64,000 nucleotides of DNA. Source: Pseudonocardia sp. MH-G8 (lineage in GTDB: Bacteria; Actinomycetota; Actinomycetes; Mycobacteriales; Pseudonocardiaceae). The notes under the pieces were generated by a model. That model was given only the letters and a program-made list of their open reading frames with translations, did no database searches and was not told where the DNA came from. Below are positions 1-7,987 of this stretch, in pieces. A program made the position numbers and the translations under genes. Position 1 is the first letter of the stretch. Each line of letters begins with the position of its first letter. The DNA lies in contig NZ_NKYF01000020.1 in NCBI RefSeq assembly GCF_002262885.1, positions 1 to 64,000 of the forward strand. Reading direction: 5' to 3'.

Positions 1-483
1 CACCTGGACGCCGCCACCGGTGCCGCGCAGATCCGCGGCGGGCCGGAGGTTCCGGCGGCGACGGTGGAGCGGCTGGCCTGTGATGCGCGGGTGCAGGTGT
101 TGCTCGAGGACCGCGCCCGCAACAGGCTCTACCTGGGCCGATCTCGGCGGTTGGCGTCGCCGGCGCAGATCGCGGCGCTCACCTCCCGGGACGGGGCACG
201 GTGCCAGTTCCCGGGCTGTGCCCATACCCGTCACTTGCACGCCCATCATCTGGTTCCGTGGCGGGTGGGTGGTCGTACCGACGTCGACAATCTGATCTTG
301 GTGTGTTCGTATCACCACGGTGTAATCCATGATCACGGCTACCGCATTCACCGGCTGGGTGACCGGTGGCAGTTCCTACGCCCCGACGGCTCCGCGGTCC
401 CGGCGGTCGGGCCGGTGTTGAGCGGTCGGGCCGAGCGTTTGGTCGAGATGCACGCCCGGGCCGGATCGAGGGTGCGACGTTGA
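1..483 (+). CDS. HNH endonuclease, DUF222 type, 3' part
   Basis: This is the C-terminal part of a DUF222/HNH endonuclease-like protein; its start lies outside the window. Counting residues from the window edge, the zinc/HNH core is complete: Cys68 and Cys73, the HAHH run at 80-83, an Asn/Leu-rich turn, then Cys102 and the HH pair at 105-106. These proteins are multi-copy in actinomycetes and their physiological role is poorly known; nuclease activity is inferred from the motif. The frame ends at 481-483 with a basic tail unlike the family. The usual family ending is found in another frame just downstream, so the gene as read seems to carry a one-base deletion near 455-466. Confidence 0.85.
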   Translation, partial: HLDAATGAAQIRGGPEVPAATVERLACDARVQVLLEDRARNRLYLGRSRRLASPAQIAALTSRDGARCQFPGCAHTRHLHAHHLVPWRVGGRTDVDNLILVCSYHHGVIHDHGYRIHRLGDRWQFLRPDGSAVPAVGPVLSGRAERLVEMHARAGSRVRR

Positions 484-572
484 CCCCGAACTGGTTCGGC
501 GAGCGTCTGGACCCGGAGCCGATCCTGGATGCGCTGCTCCCGCGCCGGCCCCGGGCCCGGGCGGCGGCCTGA
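466..572 (+). pseudogene. Out-of-frame C-terminal tail of the HNH gene
   Basis: In the frame ending at 572 the translation reads TLTPNWFGERLDPEPILDAL. This resembles the closing segment of DUF222/HNH proteins (a P-x-W-x-GE-x-LD motif followed by a short hydrophobic stretch). It is one base out of register with the HNH core upstream. Its stop at 570-572 is followed at once by a palindrome that also follows the stop of another gene in this window, which supports 572 as the true gene end. It could be a real disabling frameshift or a sequencing error. Confidence 0.55.
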
Positions 573-574
573 CC

Positions 575-590
575 GCGTTCCGCGGAACGC
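575..590. repeat. 16-bp perfect palindrome after HNH stop
   Basis: GCGTTCCGCGGAACGC reads the same on both strands. It lies 2 bases after the TGA at 570-572. The identical palindrome, with the same eight preceding bases GCCTGACC, recurs on the other strand directly after the stop of the nitronate monooxygenase gene (44911-44926). That makes 24 identical bases placed the same way relative to two unrelated genes. It may be a terminator hairpin or a dispersed palindromic repeat. The rest of 591-760 shows no gene that I can support. Confidence 0.7.
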
Positions 591-764
591 ACCCAGCCCC
601 CGACGAGGACACCGACGGACCCACCGCCAGGCGCGCACACCCACTCCCGCTGTGGCCAGGTACACGGCCAGCCGCGCGAAGTCGCCCGGCGCGCCCCGGC
701 GGCGGTGCGGCATCCGCTTCATGACGGCGGCCCTCCACGCCCGGTCCCGGCCGGCCCGCGCCCA

Positions 765-770
765 TATGCT
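765..770 (+). promoter_or_regulatory. Possible -10 box of leaderless tetR
   Basis: TATGCT ends 6 bases before the ATG at 777, the spacing expected when transcription starts at the first base of the codon. No convincing -35 box or Shine-Dalgarno sequence is visible. Leaderless mRNAs are common in actinomycetes. Confidence 0.35.
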
Positions 771-776
771 GGCTCG

Positions 777-1400
777 ATGAGCACGGCAGCCGACCCGCCG
801 CCCGGTGGCGCCCCTGCGCTCCCGCGAGGCGCCGGCCGGGAGGCCATCACCGGTGCGGCGCGCGAGATCTTCGCCGACCGCGGGTACCACGGCACGTCGA
901 TCCGAGACATCGCCAAACGCGCCGGACTGTCACTTTCGGCCCTCTACTACTGGCACCCCAGCAAGCAGCACCTGCTCGCCGCGCTGATCGAGGAGAGCAC
1001 GCACGACTACTTCCAGCGTTGCGACCGGGCGCTGCGCGAGGTCGGCGACGACCCGGCCGACCGGCTGCGCGCGATGGTGCGCGCCACCGTGGAGTACCGC
1101 GTGCGCCGGCGTGTGGAGAGCAACATCGGCAACCTCGAGTGGCGCAACCTGGAGCCGGAGAACCGCGAGCGCCTCGACGGGCTGCGCCGCGCGGCCAGCC
1201 AGCTGTGGGCCGACATCATCGAGGACGGCGTGGCGCGCGGCGCCTTCCGCTGCGCACACCCCGACGACGCCCGGCGCGCCGTGGTCGCGGCCTGCAACGC
1301 GATCGCCCAGTGGTACGAGCCCCACGGCGACATCGACCTGCCCCACCTCGCCGACCGCTACACCGCCATCGCACTGCGGATCGTCGACCACCACCGCTGA
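777..1400 (+). CDS. TetR-family transcriptional regulator
   Basis: A 207-residue TetR-type repressor. The N-terminal domain has the usual form: helices at 20-35, then the helix-turn-helix at about 40-61 with TSIRDIAKRAGLSLSALYYW. The C-terminal ligand/dimer domain resembles those of TetR proteins that control fatty-acid or acyl-CoA genes. ATG 777 is preferred over in-frame starts upstream because it directly precedes the conserved domain and has a -10-like box at leaderless distance. The gene converges on an operon of acyl-CoA ligases and an enoyl-CoA hydratase whose promoter region carries a TetR-style palindrome (5571-5586), so it is the obvious candidate regulator. The ligand, probably an acyl-CoA, is inferred. 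Confidence 0.85.
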   Translation: MSTAADPPPGGAPALPRGAGREAITGAAREIFADRGYHGTSIRDIAKRAGLSLSALYYWHPSKQHLLAALIEESTHDYFQRCDRALREVGDDPADRLRAMVRATVEYRVRRRVESNIGNLEWRNLEPENRERLDGLRRAASQLWADIIEDGVARGAFRCAHPDDARRAVVAACNAIAQWYEPHGDIDLPHLADRYTAIALRIVDHHR

Positions 1401-1424
1401 TCCGCCCTCCCGATCCCGGGCGGA
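1401..1424 (+). terminator. Hairpin directly after tetR
   Basis: TCCGCCC (1401-1407) and GGGCGGA (1418-1424) form a perfect 7-bp stem around a 10-base loop, starting at the first base after the tetR stop. There is no T-run, which is common for terminators in high-GC actinomycetes. It lies between convergent genes. Confidence 0.5.
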
Positions 1425-1512
1425 AGCGTCGCTTCGCACATCCAGTGGTCACTTCGCACAGGGCGGGCCTTGTCTGAAGTGAATATCGGCGCGCGCCGTG
1501 TGTTCGGCGGGT

Positions 1513-3057
1513 TCACCAGCCCGGCCACGTGGCGCGCAGCGCCTTCTTGTCGACCTTGCCGTAAGGCGTCACCGGGAGCGCGTCGATCCTCCGGTACGCC
1601 TTGGGCCGCTTGTACGCGGCGAGCTCCGCCCGGCACGTCGCCGCGGCGGCCGGCTCGTCGAAGCCGGCTCCGGACGCCACCACGAACGCGACGACCGCCT
1701 CTCCCCAGTCGGGGTGCGGCACGCCGGCGACCGCCACCTGGGCGACGCCGGGACAGCCCTGCACGACGTTCTCGACCTCGGTGGAGTACACGTTCATCCC
1801 GCCGCTGATGATCATGTCGTTCTTCCGGTCGAGCAGGTACACGTAGCCTTCGACGTCCATCCGGCCCAGGTCGCCGGTGTGCAACCAGCCGCCGCGCAGC
1901 GTCTCGGCCGTCTTCTCCGGCAGCCCGTGATAGCCCGCCATCACGTACGGCGCGCGGGCGCACACCTCCCCGGGCTCGCCCGCCGGCACCGGGGCGCCGT
2001 CCTCGTCGAGGATCGCGACCTCGGCCAGTGACGCGGCCCGTCCGCAGCTCCCGAGGCGCTCGGGGTGGGCGGGGTCGTGGTCCTCACGCGTGAGGCGGGT
2101 GAGGAAGTTCGGGGCCTCGGTCTGCCCGTAGAGCTGCATGAACACCGGCCCGAGCCGGTGCAGCCCCTGCTCGAGGCGCTCGCGCGTGATCGGGGCGGCG
2201 CCGTAGAGGATCGTGCGCAGCGAGGACAGGTCGAGCTGCCGCCCCTCGGCCCGGTCGAGCAACCGGTAGATCATCGTCGGGACCATGAACAGGAACGTCG
2301 CGCGGTCGCAGGCGATCCGCTGCAGCACGGCCTCGGGGTCGAACCGGCGCTCCAGCAGGTGCAGCGCCCCTTTGAGCAGGCCCGCCTGCAACACGAACCC
2401 GGCCGAATGCGGCAGGGGCGAGGTCAGCAGCAGGCGCTCGTCGTCGCCCAGCGCCATCTCGACGGCATGCGCCAGGATGTTCACCGCGAGCCCGCGCTGG
2501 GTGTGCACCACGCCCTTCTGCCGGCCGGTGGTGCCTCCGGTGTAGGCGATCATGCCCACGTCCCCGCCCGCGACCGCGACGTCGGGGGGCGCGTCGGCGT
2601 CGGTGCCGGCGAACACGTCGAGCCATGCCGTGGTGCCGGGCACGTCGCCGTCGCCCACCAGCACCACCGTGTGCAGCGCCGGCGCGTCCGCGGCGAGGGC
2701 CGCAGGGGCCATGCCCTCGTCGGCGAGCGCCACGACCGCGCCGGAGTCACACAGGATGTAGGCGATCTCCGACGGCGAGAGCATGTCGTTGATCGGCACC
2801 TTCGCCGCCCCGCAGCGCAGCACCGCCTGGTCGGCGATCACGTACTCGGCCCGGTTGGACATCATCAGCGCGACCGGGGTGCCCGGCCCCACACCGGCAG
2901 CCACCAGTGCGTGCGCGAGCCGGTTCGCGTCGCGGGCCAGCTCCCGGTAGGACCATGTGCGGTCCGCGAACACGAGGGCCGGGCGCTCGCCGAACCGGTC
3001 GAGCGCGCTCGCGAACAGCGTGCGCAGGGTCAGGTCGGGCGGATGCGCGGTGGTCAT
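1513..3057 (-). CDS. Acyl-CoA synthetase (AMP-forming)
   Basis: A 514-residue member of the ANL superfamily that activates a carboxylic acid through an acyl-AMP to an acyl-CoA. The P-loop-like AMP-binding motif TGGTTGRQKG is near residues 173-182, YGQTEAP near 300, and the hinge/core segment around TGDLGRMD and DRKNDMIISGGMN follows. The C-terminal domain ends with the catalytic lysine in TPYGKVDKKAL. ATG 3057 is chosen because the N-terminus then matches the family start. It is the third gene of a minus-strand operon, 43 bases after the enoyl-CoA hydratase. The family resembles the 4-coumarate/medium-chain FadD type; the substrate cannot be told from sequence. Confidence 0.88.
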   Translation of the reverse strand: MTTAHPPDLTLRTLFASALDRFGERPALVFADRTWSYRELARDANRLAHALVAAGVGPGTPVALMMSNRAEYVIADQAVLRCGAAKVPINDMLSPSEIAYILCDSGAVVALADEGMAPAALAADAPALHTVVLVGDGDVPGTTAWLDVFAGTDADAPPDVAVAGGDVGMIAYTGGTTGRQKGVVHTQRGLAVNILAHAVEMALGDDERLLLTSPLPHSAGFVLQAGLLKGALHLLERRFDPEAVLQRIACDRATFLFMVPTMIYRLLDRAEGRQLDLSSLRTILYGAAPITRERLEQGLHRLGPVFMQLYGQTEAPNFLTRLTREDHDPAHPERLGSCGRAASLAEVAILDEDGAPVPAGEPGEVCARAPYVMAGYHGLPEKTAETLRGGWLHTGDLGRMDVEGYVYLLDRKNDMIISGGMNVYSTEVENVVQGCPGVAQVAVAGVPHPDWGEAVVAFVVASGAGFDEPAAAATCRAELAAYKRPKAYRRIDALPVTPYGKVDKKALRATWPGW

Positions 3058-3100
3058 AGGGTCCCCTCGGTGGCCGGAGCCGAGCGGCTCGATCGGATGT

Positions 3101-3895
3101 CTACTCGCCGCTCCACACCGGCGCACGCTTCTCGGCGAACGCGCGGGCACCCTCGATCGCGTCCTTCGACGACGAGACCGGCCCGGCGACCTCGGCCTGG
3201 CGCTCCCACCGCTCCTCGTCCGACCAGCCGGGGGCCGAGGCCACGATGCGCTTGCTCGCCCGGACCGCGAGCGGGCCGTTCGCCGAGATCTCACCGGCGA
3301 GCGCGATCGCCGCGTCGAGCGCGGTGCCGTCCGGGACGAGGCGGTTGACCAGGCCCAGCTCGCGCGCCCGCGTGGCCGGGATGTGGTTGCCGAGCAACGC
3401 CAGCTCCATCGCCTGGTGGTACGGGATGCGCCGGGGCAGGTGCAGCAGCCCACCCGCGGCGGCGACGAGGCCCCGCTTGACCTCGGGGATGCCGAAGGTG
3501 GCGCCCTCGGCGGCCACCACGAGGTCGCACGCGAGCACGAGCTCGAAGCCACCGGCCAGCGCGTACCCCTCGACCGCGGCGATCAGCGGCTTGGCGGGCG
3601 GCTGCTGCGTCACGCCGGCGAACCCCCGCCCGGGCACGACCGGGCGCTCCCCGCGCACGAACGCCTTCAGGTCCATGCCGGCGCAGAACGTGCCGCCCGC
3701 GCCGGTCAGCACCCCGACACGCAGCCCGGGGTCGGCGTCGAGCCGGTCCATCGCCTCGGCGATCCCCTGCGCCACGGCCGCGGTCACCGCGTTGCGGGCC
3801 CGCGGACGGTCGATGGTCACCACGAGCACGCCGTCGGCGGGCGTGCTCACCAGCACCTCGGGGGCGTCGGCTACCTCGGGGGCGTCGGCGGCCAT
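3101..3895 (-). CDS. Enoyl-CoA hydratase/isomerase family protein
   Basis: A 264-residue crotonase-fold protein. The oxyanion-hole loops are visible: AGGTFCAGMDL at about 66-76 and EGYALAGGFEL at 109-119. Both glutamates used by hydratases are present, Glu118 in GGFEL and Glu138 in IPEVKRG, so water addition to an enoyl-CoA is plausible. ATG 3895 has a strong ribosome site (GAGAGGAGAG ending about 3 bases before it); a GTG at 3925 would almost touch the preceding gene and has no such site. It sits between two acyl-CoA ligases on the same strand, forming a substrate activation plus beta-oxidation-like step. Confidence 0.9.
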   Translation of the reverse strand: MAADAPEVADAPEVLVSTPADGVLVVTIDRPRARNAVTAAVAQGIAEAMDRLDADPGLRVGVLTGAGGTFCAGMDLKAFVRGERPVVPGRGFAGVTQQPPAKPLIAAVEGYALAGGFELVLACDLVVAAEGATFGIPEVKRGLVAAAGGLLHLPRRIPYHQAMELALLGNHIPATRARELGLVNRLVPDGTALDAAIALAGEISANGPLAVRASKRIVASAPGWSDEERWERQAEVAGPVSSSKDAIEGARAFAEKRAPVWSGE

Positions 3896-3926
3896 GTCTC
3901 TCCTCTCGATCGGTGTGGTCGGCACG

Positions 3927-5531
3927 TCACGCTCCCCCGGCCTCGGCGGCCGTCTCGGCCCGCAGTGCCGCCCGGCTCAGCTTGCCGGTCGGGGTGCGGG
4001 GCAGCTCGCGGAAGGCGATCGAGGTGGGGCACTTGAACCCGGCCAGCCGGGCCCGGCAGTGCGCAAGCAGCTCCTGCGGCCCGACGTCCGCGCCGGTGTG
4101 CGGCTGGACCAGCGCCGCCACCCGCTGCCCCCATTCCGCGTCGGGCACCCCGATCACGGCGGCGTCGGCCACGGCGGGGTGGGTGAGCAGCACGGACTCG
4201 ACCTCGGCGGGGTAGATGTTCACCCCGCCGGAGATGATCAGGTCGGAGCGCCTGTCGCTGAGGAACAGCCAGCCGTCGGCGTCGAGGTGGCCCAGGTCGC
4301 CGACCGTGAACAGGTCCTCTCGGCGGACGGCCGCGGTCTTCTCCGGCGCCTTGAAGTACTCGAAGGCGTCGCCGCTGCGGAACCAGATGGTGCCCACCTC
4401 GCCCGGCGGCAGCGGGGAGCCCTCGTCGTCGAGGATCACCACCTCGCTGCCCTCCCACGCCCGCCCGACCGTGCCCGGGTGCTCCAGCCACGCATGGGGA
4501 CCCACGTACGTGCCGCCGCCCTCGGTGGCGGCGTAGTACTCGTACAGCACCGGGCCGAGCCAGTCGATCATGCCCTGCTTGACGGCCACCGGGCACGGCG
4601 CGCCCGCGTGCACGATCCGGGTGAGCGAGGACAGGTCGGCGCCGCCGCGCTGCTCCTGCGGCAGCGCCAACAGGCGGTGGAACATGATCGGGACCATGTG
4701 CGTGGCGGTGACCCGGTGGCGCGCCACCAGCTCGAGGAACAGCGGCGGGGTCCACTTGTCCATGAGCACCAGCGGGTGCCCCAGGTGCAGGGCCAGGTTC
4801 CCGTAGGCGTTGGGGGCGGCGTGGTAGAGCGGTGCCGCTACCAGGTGCACGCCCGACCCGGCCGCCCAGCCCTGCTCCCCGGGCCTGCCCAGCATCCGCG
4901 GCAGGATGTCCAGCCTCGCCGCGAAGCTCTCCTCGGGGCCCGCCTGCGGCAGCGGCTTGCGCACGCCCTTGGGCCGGCCGGTCGTCCCGGACGTGTAGAG
5001 CATCACCGACCCCTGGCGCCTGCCCTCGGGAGGCGTGACCGGCATGCCCTCGAGGAGATCCTCGAGCGGGCGGAAACCGGGGAACGCGGGCACCGCGAAC
5101 CGGCGCTGCGTGGGGAGCCCGGCCTCGTCGGCAGCCGCGGTGGCCGCGTCGGCCAGCCGCGGCCCGGTGAGCAGCAGCTTCGCCTCGCTGTCCGCGAGGA
5201 TGTAGGCGAGCTCGGGCGCGGTCAGGTGCCAGTTGAGCGCGGTGAGGTAGAGCCCGAGCTGGCTCGTGGCCAGCTGCAGGGCCACGAACGCGCGGTGGTT
5301 GGGCAGCGCGACGGCCACGGTGTCACCCGCCACGAGCCCCTGCGCGCGCAGCCCGTGGGAGAGGCGGTGCACCAGGTCCCGCAGCTCGCCGAACCGGGTG
5401 CGCGACCCGTCGACGTCCACGATCGCGAGCCGCTGCGGATCGGCGTCGGCGATCTCGAAGAACCCCAGCCCGCCGCGCACCCGGTACGCCTCGGCGAGAT
5501 CGACCCGCTCCCCCGCGTCCTGCTGCTGCAC
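3927..5531 (-). CDS. Acyl-CoA synthetase (AMP-forming)
   Basis: A 534-residue ANL-superfamily ligase, first gene of the three-gene operon. TSGTTGRPKGV gives the AMP/phosphate-binding loop near residue 170. ATEGGG, TVGDLGHLD and RRSDLIISGGVN mark the adenylate site and hinge, and RTPTGKLSRAAL carries the catalytic lysine near the end. GTG 5531 is preferred because GAGGGGAGC lies about 7 bases upstream; an in-frame GTG at 5561 lacks a ribosome site. The paired ligases differ considerably from each other, so they probably act on different acids rather than being a recent duplication. The enoyl-CoA hydratase starts 31 bases after this gene stops. Confidence 0.88.
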   Translation of the reverse strand: MQQQDAGERVDLAEAYRVRGGLGFFEIADADPQRLAIVDVDGSRTRFGELRDLVHRLSHGLRAQGLVAGDTVAVALPNHRAFVALQLATSQLGLYLTALNWHLTAPELAYILADSEAKLLLTGPRLADAATAAADEAGLPTQRRFAVPAFPGFRPLEDLLEGMPVTPPEGRRQGSVMLYTSGTTGRPKGVRKPLPQAGPEESFAARLDILPRMLGRPGEQGWAAGSGVHLVAAPLYHAAPNAYGNLALHLGHPLVLMDKWTPPLFLELVARHRVTATHMVPIMFHRLLALPQEQRGGADLSSLTRIVHAGAPCPVAVKQGMIDWLGPVLYEYYAATEGGGTYVGPHAWLEHPGTVGRAWEGSEVVILDDEGSPLPPGEVGTIWFRSGDAFEYFKAPEKTAAVRREDLFTVGDLGHLDADGWLFLSDRRSDLIISGGVNIYPAEVESVLLTHPAVADAAVIGVPDAEWGQRVAALVQPHTGADVGPQELLAHCRARLAGFKCPTSIAFRELPRTPTGKLSRAALRAETAAEAGGA

Positions 5532-5570
5532 CGTCGCAGCTCCCCTCGTCGCCCGCGCCACCCGCCGTTA

Positions 5571-5586
5571 CTGAGCGATCGTTCAG
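5571..5586. promoter_or_regulatory. TetR-type operator upstream of CoA-ligase operon
   Basis: CTGAGCGATCGTTCAG is an inverted repeat matching at 14 of 16 positions, centred on CGATCG. It lies 40 bases upstream of the first ligase start. The half-site form TGA(A/G)CG resembles sites bound by TetR-family regulators of acyl-CoA metabolism. The likely binder is the TetR protein at 777-1400; that link is inference. Confidence 0.6.
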
Positions 5587-5670
5587 AAGGTCGATGCTGC
5601 CGACCGGCCCCCGTCCTGTCAATCAGTCCGTCGGCGGTGCCCGCCGGCCCGCCCGGGACTCATCGAACGC

Positions 5671-6867
5671 TCACCCCACTCCGGCAGGCCGCATGTCCCT
5701 CCAGGCGTCGAGGACCGCAGGATCCTGCATGTCGATCCACGCACTCACGTCCGAGTGGGTCGCGCAGACCGTTTCGGGTTGCACGCACACCTCGGCCATG
5801 AACCGCGCGATCGCGTCCGAGAACCCGCCGCCCGACCAGCGGTTGAAGTGGTTGCCGAGCACGAGCGGCGCGCGGTTGCCGTTCAGCGCGGCGGCGTAGG
5901 CGCCGCGGTAGGCGTCGAGCGCCGCGTCGCGGAACTCGATCGCCCTCTCCGGCTCGTCGCGGCCGCCGTTGAGCGCGAGCCACAGGTTGTAGTCCATCAG
6001 CAGCACCTGCTCCCCCAGCGCCTCCACGCGGACCGAGGGCATCCAGAAGACCCGGATCCCGTGCGACCTCGTCGGCCAGACGATGCCGTCGGCCGGGCGG
6101 CTGGCGTCATAGGTGAGCCCGTGCTCGCGCATCGCCGGGTAGGCCTGCGACCACTTCCCCTCCAGGCACGGCGTCCGGCCGCCGCGCACCGGGTCCAGGT
6201 CCAACCCGCGCTCCCGCGCCGCGTCCACGAACGCGGAGAACTGCGCAAGCTCCGACGTCCACGCCGCCCGCGACCAGGACCCGACGCCCGGGGCGTCGCC
6301 CGCGCAGAAGTGCCCGTTGTAGTGGGTGCCGATCTCGTGGCCGCGCCTGCGCGCCTCCATGAGGTCGGCGATCAGCACGTCGATCTCCTCGCGCGACCCG
6401 CCGAAGCCGATCGCCGAGCTGCCCGCGGTGTGCCCCGGAGCCCGGTAGCGCGTGCGCTCGTCGTCGGGCACGAGGTAGACGCCCGACAGGAACCCGGTGA
6501 ACCGCGCCTCCGCCTGGGCCGCCACCGCCAGCATCTGCTGCCAGTGCCGGTGCGAGCCGGCGCCGTCGAAGGAGAAGAGCACGAACTGCGGGGGCCGTTC
6601 GCCCGGTGCGAGCGGCCGCATCCACTGCGCGAGCCGCGCGCCCGCCCTGTCGACCTGGGCCTGGACGGGATCGGCTGTCGCGTCGCGATCCGGTGCGGGC
6701 GCGGCCGGCGCGGCCGCCGACGGCGGCGGGAACTGCTGGCCGACGAGCAGCACCAGCACCAGGACGAGCGCTCCCGCGAGGAGCAGCTGATCGCCCAGCC
6801 GCAGGCGCCGTCGGCCCGCCCGTCTCCCGTCGCGTCCCACCCGCCACCTCCGTCGCCCTGACCGCAT
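5671..6867 (-). CDS. Membrane-anchored/secreted polysaccharide deacetylase-like protein
   Basis: A protein of 398 residues. A very basic N-terminus (to about residue 24) leads into one hydrophobic segment at about 27-44, then a Pro/Ala-rich linker: an uncleaved signal anchor or signal peptide. The extracytoplasmic part is NodB/polysaccharide-deacetylase-like. FSFDGAGSHRHW (about 95-108) stands where the family has TFDDG, and GHEIGTHYNGHF near 185 matches the H-x3-H metal-binding motif. The first motif lacks the second Asp of the classic pair, so activity or substrate may differ. ATG 6867 has no good ribosome site; a GTG at 6876 is the alternative. It stands alone, divergent from the SRPBCC operon. 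Confidence 0.7.
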   Translation of the reverse strand: MRSGRRRWRVGRDGRRAGRRRLRLGDQLLLAGALVLVLVLLVGQQFPPPSAAAPAAPAPDRDATADPVQAQVDRAGARLAQWMRPLAPGERPPQFVLFSFDGAGSHRHWQQMLAVAAQAEARFTGFLSGVYLVPDDERTRYRAPGHTAGSSAIGFGGSREEIDVLIADLMEARRRGHEIGTHYNGHFCAGDAPGVGSWSRAAWTSELAQFSAFVDAARERGLDLDPVRGGRTPCLEGKWSQAYPAMREHGLTYDASRPADGIVWPTRSHGIRVFWMPSVRVEALGEQVLLMDYNLWLALNGGRDEPERAIEFRDAALDAYRGAYAAALNGNRAPLVLGNHFNRWSGGGFSDAIARFMAEVCVQPETVCATHSDVSAWIDMQDPAVLDAWRDMRPAGVG

Positions 6868-6973
6868 CGTGCGCACCAGGAAGGCGACACGCCGCGCAGG
6901 TCGCCCGGCCGAGGGGCCGGAACAGCCCGAACGAGTGGGTCACAGATCATGATCGCCTGCTCTGCAATTCAGT

Positions 6974-7002
6974 GGTTGCACGTAGAAGAGTGATGTGCAA
7001 CC
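6974..7002. promoter_or_regulatory. Inverted repeat in front of SRPBCC-ArsR operon
   Basis: GGTTGCAC (6974-6981) and GTGCAACC (6995-7002) are perfect inverted arms 13 bases apart. Further TGCA-containing words lie on both sides (6963 and about 7010). The repeat ends 36 bases before the first gene of an operon that encodes an ArsR repressor, so it is a reasonable autoregulatory operator. Confidence 0.5.
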
Positions 7003-7038
7003 CTCTTATTGCACACAGACCCCGCTGGAGGGAACACC

Positions 7039-7533
7039 ATGAGCGAGACCACGTACACCGAGGCGGAGCTGGCCGAGCTCGACAGCATCGCTCGCCAGAT
7101 CGACATCGACGCGCCGGCAGATCGCGTGTGGGAGCTCGTCGCGCGGCCCGGCTGGTACGTCAACGACGGCGCCGTCGAGCCCGAGCCCGACCTGAGGTAC
7201 GAGGGCGACGTCGCGGTCGTGACACTCGCGCCGCACGGGGAGTTCCGCTTCCGGACGGTGCAGCTGGACAAGCCGCGCTACGCCGCGTTCCGCTGGCTGA
7301 GCACACCGTCGCGCCCCGTCTCCGAGGGCACGCTCGTCGAGTTCTGGATCGACGAGCGCTCCGGCGGCGGGGTGACGCTGCGCGTCCTGGAGAGCGGGTT
7401 CTCCACCCTCTCCGAGGACCCGGCGGCCTGGCTGAAGGAGCGCGAGGGCAACGACCGCGGCTGGGCGGAGGAGCTGGGCTGCGCCAAGGCGTTCGTCGAG
7501 TCAGGGGCTGCGCAGGCAGACGCGGGATCATGA
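7039..7533 (+). CDS. SRPBCC (AHSA1/START-like) protein
   Basis: A 164-residue protein with the SRPBCC/AHSA1 pattern: an N-terminal IDIDAPADRVWELVARPGWY strand-helix start, a central run of beta strands, and a C-terminal amphipathic helix. Such proteins form a hydrophobic ligand cavity; the ligand is unknown. ATG 7039 follows GGAGGGAAC at ideal distance; the in-frame GTG at 7009 does not. It overlaps the ArsR gene by an ATGA junction. ArsR plus AHSA1-like pairs are common in actinomycetes and are thought to sense or detoxify small organics; this is family-level knowledge, not shown by the sequence. Confidence 0.85.
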   Translation: MSETTYTEAELAELDSIARQIDIDAPADRVWELVARPGWYVNDGAVEPEPDLRYEGDVAVVTLAPHGEFRFRTVQLDKPRYAAFRWLSTPSRPVSEGTLVEFWIDERSGGGVTLRVLESGFSTLSEDPAAWLKEREGNDRGWAEELGCAKAFVESGAAQADAGS

Positions 7534-7871
7534 ACGTGCAGGACCTCCCGACCATGTGCGCCGCGCTGAGCGACCCGACCCGCTGGGAGATCCTCGCGCG
7601 GCTCGGGCACGGCGCGATGTCGGCCTCCGCACTGGCCCGGGTCCTCCCGGTGAGCAGGCAGGCGATCGGCAAGCACCTCGAGGTGCTGCGTGAGGTCGGG
7701 CTCGTCGAGCCGGAGCAGCGCGGGCGCGAGGTCGTCTACCTCGTCGTCGGCGCCCGGCTGAGCTCGCTCGCCCACGAGCTGGACCGGATCGGCCGGTCAT
7801 GGGACAGCCGCCTGCTGCGGATCAAGCAACTGGCCGAGCAGCCCGACGAGGACCCGCCGCCCCGGTCCTGA
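7530..7871 (+). CDS. ArsR-family transcriptional regulator
   Basis: A 113-residue winged-helix repressor. It opens with the typical LSDPTRWEILARL segment, then the recognition helix VSRQAIGKHLEVLREVGLV and the wing with GREVVYLVV. No cysteine pair for metal sensing is visible, so it probably belongs to the non-metal ArsR group usually found with SRPBCC proteins. It starts inside the stop of the SRPBCC gene (ATGA), indicating translational coupling. The repeat at 6974-7002 is the likely operator. Confidence 0.9.
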   Translation: MNVQDLPTMCAALSDPTRWEILARLGHGAMSASALARVLPVSRQAIGKHLEVLREVGLVEPEQRGREVVYLVVGARLSSLAHELDRIGRSWDSRLLRIKQLAEQPDEDPPPRS

Positions 7872-7987
7872 TCGCCGCACACCCCCTACGACGACGGGTT
7901 CGCGCGGCGAGGCCGCACGCGCCTCGCCGCGTGACCCCGCATGCCCGACGTCCCCTTCCACCCACGACGAGATCGGCAGGTCTCAGC

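Noticed and set aside
2065-5801. Long open frames (427 and 851 codons) on the plus strand opposite the CoA-ligase operon
   Set aside because: They are rich in Arg, Gly, Pro and His, match no family, and are antisense shadows of three well-supported genes; long antisense frames are expected at this GC content.
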